Source: Polyodon spathula (Eukaryota > Chordata > Actinopteri > Acipenseriformes > Polyodontidae). Taken from it: a stretch of 64,000 nt of DNA. Made by a program: the position numbers and the translations under genes. Location: assembly GCF_017654505.1 (NCBI RefSeq), contig NC_054534.1, positions 20,865,252 to 20,929,251 of the forward strand, written 5' to 3'. Positions 61,501-64,000 of the stretch are shown piece by piece (position 1 is the first letter of the stretch; each line of letters starts with the position of its first letter). Below the pieces are notes generated by a model. That model did no database searches and was not told the DNA's origin. It worked only from the letters and a program-made list of their open reading frames with translations.

Positions 61501-62702
61501 CTTCTTTGGAATTCCACTGCAGTGTATCGCACAAGACGAAAATTGTAAGAACTCATCTACTGTACACTCTTTCTTTCTACCTATATGTGCTTCCAACCTC
61601 AGGTTCCTGTGTTAAGAATGGGTACCATTAACCTTGGATTTGGAACTTGTTGAATACAATTATTTCTAATGTATCTTAAAACTGTGTTGAAATAATATTA
61701 TGAATGCCCTGATGCTCTGAAAGAATTCTATTTTATACAAACACATTATGTCAAGATAATTGTTAAATTGATTTGAAGAGTTGATACTGTTTCTTAGATT
61801 TTACTATTACATACACAACTATTAAAAAGTTAATTATATAATTTCACAGCTAAATAAGACACTTTTGATATCTTGATATAACAGTATTAATAAACAATAT
61901 TCTTCAAGTCAATTTTACCCAGTGAACAAAACCCATTAATGTATAAGGGCATAAAGTAGAATTTGCTGTTCTAAAATGTTACTTTGTTTGCAGATTCTTT
62001 CTCTATTTTTAAGCATATGATAATTGTATGAATATGTAATGTGGTATGTCATCACATAAGCTATTAGGGCATTTTTCTCTCGGACAAGCCCGATTCAGAC
62101 TTTAATATAGAGTAGTTTTGAGGAATCTTCAGATGTTTTTAAACAACTATCATAAAGAGAAAAAATAAACCAGCAGCTGTTTAAACTTTGTATTATATTT
62201 CAAAATTGTCCATTAAATGATCCAAAATAATTTAATATGCACATATATTTGTACTTTGAATTAAGAAATTAACAGCTCATGAGAATGAACAGTGTATTGT
62301 ATTTCCTTAATGATTTTTGGTTTTGTTTATGTGTGTGTGTGTGTGTCTTGTTCCCAAAGTGAACGTCCCTACATCTGTAATGGAAGCAATGTCCCATCAG
62401 GAGACACTACAACCCTTTACCAAGACTAGCAAAGGTCCTTCCTCAGTGCTGCTTCGCTCCATGGTCTTCCCACACACCTCGTGCACTAGAAGCTTCTCAC
62501 TTTTGGACAAGCCAGGCCAAGTAGAATCTGGGTTTAACCAAATGAATGGCAAAAACCAGCGGGTCCTTGCAAGTCCTACTTCAACAAGCCAACTGAGCTC
62601 TGAGTTCAGTGACTGGCATCTCTGGAAATGTGGTCAGTGCTTTAAGACTTTCACCCAGCGTATCCTCCTCCAGATGCATGTGTGCACACAGAACCCAGAC
62701 AG
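30718..62702 (+). CDS. prdm6: PRDM6 (PR/SET domain protein 6), 5' and middle exons; 3' end outside window
   Basis: PRDM6 is a nuclear PR/SET-family repressor linked to smooth-muscle gene control and histone methylation. Coding exons: 30718-31195, 35576-35883, 57981-58108, 61420-61544 and 62360-62702. All are GT-AG with matching phases, about 460 residues so far (human 595). The start [17 protein letters not shown] matches the known N-terminus, followed by a Ser-rich region that lacks the long Ala/Gly runs of the human protein. The conserved [18 protein letters not shown] block is intact. The PR domain spans exons 3-5, from [20 protein letters not shown] through [20 protein letters not shown] to [17 protein letters not shown]. 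Exon 6 carries [28 protein letters not shown] and the first zinc finger [19 protein letters not shown]. The remaining zinc fingers lie right of 64000. Identification is by recognition of near-identical blocks, and the neighbours SNX24 and PPIC agree. Confidence 0.95.
32571..32640. repeat. (AAT)n microsatellite
   Basis: A pure run of about 70 bp in PRDM6 intron 2. Confidence 0.95.
32877..32944. repeat. Interrupted (TA)n
   Basis: TA repeats with TCTATA interruptions in the left third. Confidence 0.93.
33883..33947. repeat. (ATT)n microsatellite
   Basis: A pure run of about 65 bp. Confidence 0.95.
34275..34349. repeat. (ATT)n followed by poly-T
   Basis: ATT repeats with one dropped base, then a T run. 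Confidence 0.93.
35158..35240. repeat. (AAT)n microsatellite
   Basis: A run of about 80 bp, interrupted once near 35170, about 340 bp before PRDM6 exon 3. Confidence 0.95.
35576..35883 (+). CDS. prdm6: PRDM6 exon 3: first half of PR domain
   Basis: The exon is 308 bp and encodes [20 protein letters not shown] then [49 protein letters not shown] and ends HMWE. The cysteine cluster CDMC...C before the PR domain is conserved. The acceptor is ACCGCAG and the donor GAG|GTAGGT, ending in phase 0. Confidence 0.94.
37795..38150. repeat. Degenerate tandem repeat, unit about 33-43 bp
   Basis: Units begin with variants of CCTTTGAATTCTCTTCTGA and continue with GAGAAACTG and TATACCTGT-like strings. Clear starts are at 37858, 37899, 37938, 37974, about 38006 and 38049, with weaker relatives at 37796 and 38125. 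The units are diverged and of unequal length, so this is an old minisatellite-like array. Confidence 0.72.
40460..40530. repeat. (CA)n microsatellite
   Basis: A pure run of about 70 bp. Confidence 0.95.
41380..41525. repeat. DIRS inverted terminal repeat, left copy
   Basis: It starts near CGTATGGGACATTGCCATCA and ends near AGAGACTCTCTTCCTCTTTT. It pairs in reverse complement with about 46920-47075, with scattered differences. Confidence 0.88.
41567..41654. repeat. DIRS internal complementary region (ICR)
   Basis: The first half (GGTTATTTTCTCTTTCAGGG to AACCTATCG) is the exact reverse complement of the left outer end at 41333-41378. The second half (GTTCCCTTTCAATTCGAAAA to CATTAACGTATGGGA) is the reverse complement of the right outer end near 47062-47091 with one difference. 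The halves meet at GTT. In DIRS replication models this segment templates circularisation of the cDNA. Confidence 0.9.
41760..43000 (-). pseudogene. DIRS tyrosine recombinase, disrupted
   Basis: The N-terminal core-binding part is at 42494-43000 ([35 protein letters not shown]). The catalytic part is at 41834-42484 with [12 protein letters not shown] (first Arg) and [14 protein letters not shown] (H-x-x-R box). The two lie in one frame separated by a single in-frame TAG at 42494-42496. Downstream, the region expected to carry the nucleophilic Tyr (RFYRL) is present only in another frame, near 41895, after a small deletion. The gene is therefore dead at two sites. Confidence 0.88.
42949..43242 (-). 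pseudogene. DIRS methyltransferase-like region
   Basis: The segment reads [51 protein letters not shown] and [14 protein letters not shown]. This block follows RNase H in DIRS1-type elements and is described as a DNA-methyltransferase-like (DAM) domain. Whether it is enzymatically meaningful is unknown. Confidence 0.75.
43402..44636 (-). pseudogene. DIRS reverse transcriptase / RNase H, frameshifted
   Basis: 44061-44636 holds the RT fingers and palm: [40 protein letters not shown] and the catalytic [12 protein letters not shown]. The next frame (44301-43402) continues with [40 protein letters not shown], then RNase [35 protein letters not shown] and [19 protein letters not shown]. The key Asp, Glu and Asp residues of RNase H are visible. 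At least one frameshift near 44.1 kb separates the two. Confidence 0.9.
44650..46170 (-). pseudogene. DIRS Gag-like ORF, fragmented
   Basis: The - strand reading in several frames gives a Cys/His patch ([15 protein letters not shown]), then a basic Ser/Arg/Pro-rich stretch, then coiled-like [20 protein letters not shown], and later [20 protein letters not shown] and a Gln/Pro-rich end. This composition is typical of DIRS Gag. Frame shifts occur near 45.95, 45.32 and 45.08 kb. Confidence 0.72.
45990..46235. repeat. GC-rich imperfect repeat at DIRS gag start
   Basis: Short motifs such as AGCGTTGAAGCGCCGAGCAC recur with variation at spacings near 10 and 21 bp. In the - strand frame they encode repeated (A)RCSAL-like peptides. 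Confidence 0.75.
46920..47091. repeat. DIRS inverted terminal repeat, right copy
   Basis: Read on the - strand it begins GTTCCCTTTCAATTCGAAAA, then CATTAACGTATGGGACATTG, and ends in AGAGACTCTCTTCCTCTTTT. It matches the left repeat except for the outermost portion, which is particular to each end, as usual for DIRS. Confidence 0.88.
48820..48926. repeat. (TTTA)n and (TG)n microsatellites
   Basis: A TTTA tract at 48826-48865 and a TG tract at 48889-48926 lie close together. Confidence 0.92.
49944..50001. repeat. (TG)n microsatellite with regular GTGC variants
   Basis: TG repeats are interrupted three times by GCGTG at even spacing, suggesting expansion of a variant unit. Confidence 0.92.
55060..55290 (+). 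repeat. Possible SINE with A-rich tail
   Basis: A GC-richer block ends GAGCTGAGCCAAAAAATTAT, TGGCTATTCTAAATTAGGAG, then AAAATGATT and a run of 17 A. The composition shift and A-tail suggest a retroposed SINE, and similar strings are familiar from fish repeats. No target duplication was verified. Confidence 0.4.
57981..58108 (+). CDS. prdm6: PRDM6 exon 4: PR domain
   Basis: The exon encodes [20 protein letters not shown] then [20 protein letters not shown] and QYR (split codon). The acceptor is TTTTGCAG and the donor AG|GTAGGG. It is not visible as a long ORF and was found from the family sequence. Confidence 0.94.
58109..61419 (+). other. prdm6: PRDM6 intron 4
   Basis: A 3.3-kb intron with poly-T at 58653-58676, poly-A at 59749-59767, poly-T at 60035-60053 and A-rich runs near 60779-60801. 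No repeat family or RNA was recognised. Confidence 0.85.
61420..61544 (+). CDS. prdm6: PRDM6 exon 5: end of PR domain
   Basis: The exon encodes [20 protein letters not shown] then [20 protein letters not shown] and N. ELLVWYN is the conserved SET-like motif. The acceptor is TGTGCAG and the donor T|GTAAGA. Confidence 0.94.
61545..62359 (+). other. prdm6: PRDM6 intron 5
   Basis: An 815-bp AT-rich intron with a short (TG)n just before the exon 6 acceptor. Confidence 0.85.
62360..62702 (+). CDS. prdm6: PRDM6 exon 6: linker and first zinc finger
   Basis: The exon encodes [19 protein letters not shown], then [38 protein letters not shown] and [20 protein letters not shown]. The finger is C2HC-like, with its last ligand Cys in HVC, as in other vertebrate PRDM6. 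The donor is AG|GTAAAA. The acceptor TTCCCAAAG is preceded by a (TG)n tract. It is AAAG rather than CAG, a weaker but acceptable 3' site. Confidence 0.92.
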
Positions 62703-64000
62703 GTAAAACAATGCAAGAGATATTACTCTCATTTGATACAACTACTCAGTAACTACTGTATTTCTATTGCTTTAGATTTTTAGTGGACTACAGTCCAATA
62801 AGACCTGATGAAGTACAATAGCTTGAAATAACGTCATCATGCACTGACACATATTTTAGTTTTTTAAATAAATAAGCTAAGGGGAAATAGAGCCTAGACA
62901 AAGAGAAGTACATAATTCTTTTAAACGTATTGAATGGTTAAGTGTTTTCTAATGGTCTAATTGATTGAAACTCATTCAGATGAATATTTAGTGTTTCATC
63001 TCCAGAAAATGTTTAAGAGTTGTATGGTAAGACATAAATGGTTGCTGATATTTTTAACACAGTGGTAAAATTGTTAACAAAGTATAATAAAGATTTTAAG
63101 GTTGCATGTTTCTCACCAGCAGTGATAAATTAGGCCTGGTCGATTACTGTTCCTGCTCAAGAACAGTATTGGAAACATAGTGAAATAGATGTTTGCCATT
63201 GATGTAACATTTGCATGTGTAATTTGAGTGATTGCATTGTATTGGCAATGTTTGTGGCCATTTTGCTTCTAACAGTGATATGTTCAATGGGTGTTGCGGT
63301 CAATGGTGTTATGTCTTTGTCAATGCTGATTGCTAGAGTAATAGAATAGCAACTGGTGATTAATGGCAGCAATAGTCTTAATTATTCATTACCATCATAT
63401 ACCCTTACTGTAGATGATGTTTGTAGTAGAATATGAGAGGAAGAGTGCTGTGCCTGCAATGCAGTGGGGAAAGGTGTTAAAACGATATTGACCAAAAGGT
63501 GAATTAAAAAATCAGTAATAAGTTCAAATTAATTGATCCTCATGAAGATTTTTATATCAATTTGCTATGTTTTTATAGTTTTAAAGCACCCTCATGATCT
63601 TACTTAATTTTTGCTTTAAAATACATGCTGATTATATTTACCATCAAATTACATTTTAATTTTGTCGCTGCTGTCCTTAAATGGCTTTTCAAAAGTATCA
63701 GATAACAAAAAACAATTGCAGTTATTTAATGATAAAGCTGAAATACCCAGATTGTTTGTTTTATTATTTGATACTGTTTAAAATGTAATCGTAGGGTAAG
63801 TTCAAACACGTACATGCAGCCATGTTTATCACAATAAATGAAATTATGGAAATGGAACAATAGATACATTCTTTCTAAACAGCTGAAGAGGGGCTTTTGT
63901 CCAAAACATCCTGAAATAATTGATTTTTTCAAATAATTTAAACCTTTTATGTACATGAAAAAAGAAAAGTTTTCATATATATATATATATATATATATAT
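62703..64000 (+). other. prdm6: PRDM6 intron 6 (partial)
   Basis: AT-rich intronic sequence ending in a (TA)n from 63977 that is cut by the window edge. The exons for the remaining zinc fingers are not present here. Confidence 0.8.

Overview
This is nuclear DNA from a vertebrate, most likely a ray-finned fish. The support is the spliced gene structure, the gene order SNX24 - PPIC - PRDM6 (also found on human 5q23.2), the heavy load of Tc1/mariner transposons, a DIRS1-type retrotransposon, Ty3/gypsy debris, and very long (TA)n and (ATT)n microsatellites. I cannot name the species. A lineage such as sturgeon, paddlefish or gar is possible, and teleosts are not excluded. The window holds no bacterial genes, no CRISPR array and no tRNA or rRNA gene that I can recognise.

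Layout. Positions 1-5852 carry the last four coding exons of SNX24 on the + strand, with the PX-domain start to the left of the window, and the 3' UTR runs to about 6770. A short convergent intergenic gap (about 6770-7826) contains a near-perfect palindrome. Positions 7827-14474 carry a complete five-exon PPIC gene on the - strand, coding for a 208-residue secretory-pathway cyclophilin. A full-length but decayed Tc1 element sits in PPIC intron 2, and a puzzling set of direct duplications surrounds its exons 1 and 2. From 14.5 to 29.7 kb there is no host gene. This stretch holds an internally inverted Tc1 fragment, a probable gypsy LTR, a scrambled gypsy pol, three more Tc1 copies packed side by side (22.0-25.7 kb) and many microsatellites.

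From about 29.7 kb to the right edge lies PRDM6 (+ strand): a likely non-coding first exon, the start codon at 30718, then exons 2-6, of which exons 3-5 build the PR/SET domain and exon 6 carries the first zinc finger. The remaining zinc fingers lie beyond the right edge. PRDM6 intron 3 is about 22 kb and contains a nearly complete DIRS1-like retrotransposon (41330-47091, antisense). Its Gag-like, RT/RNase H, methyltransferase-like and tyrosine recombinase parts are all visible, and so is the diagnostic internal complementary region joining copies of both termini.

The three host genes have unrelated jobs: membrane trafficking, protein folding in the secretory pathway, and chromatin repression. 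They are neighbours by ancestral synteny, not by pathway. I found no undescribed biological system. The best second-look items are the DIRS end structure, the PPIC duplications, the internally inverted Tc1, the palindrome between SNX24 and PPIC, the scrambled gypsy order, and a degenerate roughly 40-bp tandem repeat in PRDM6 intron 3.
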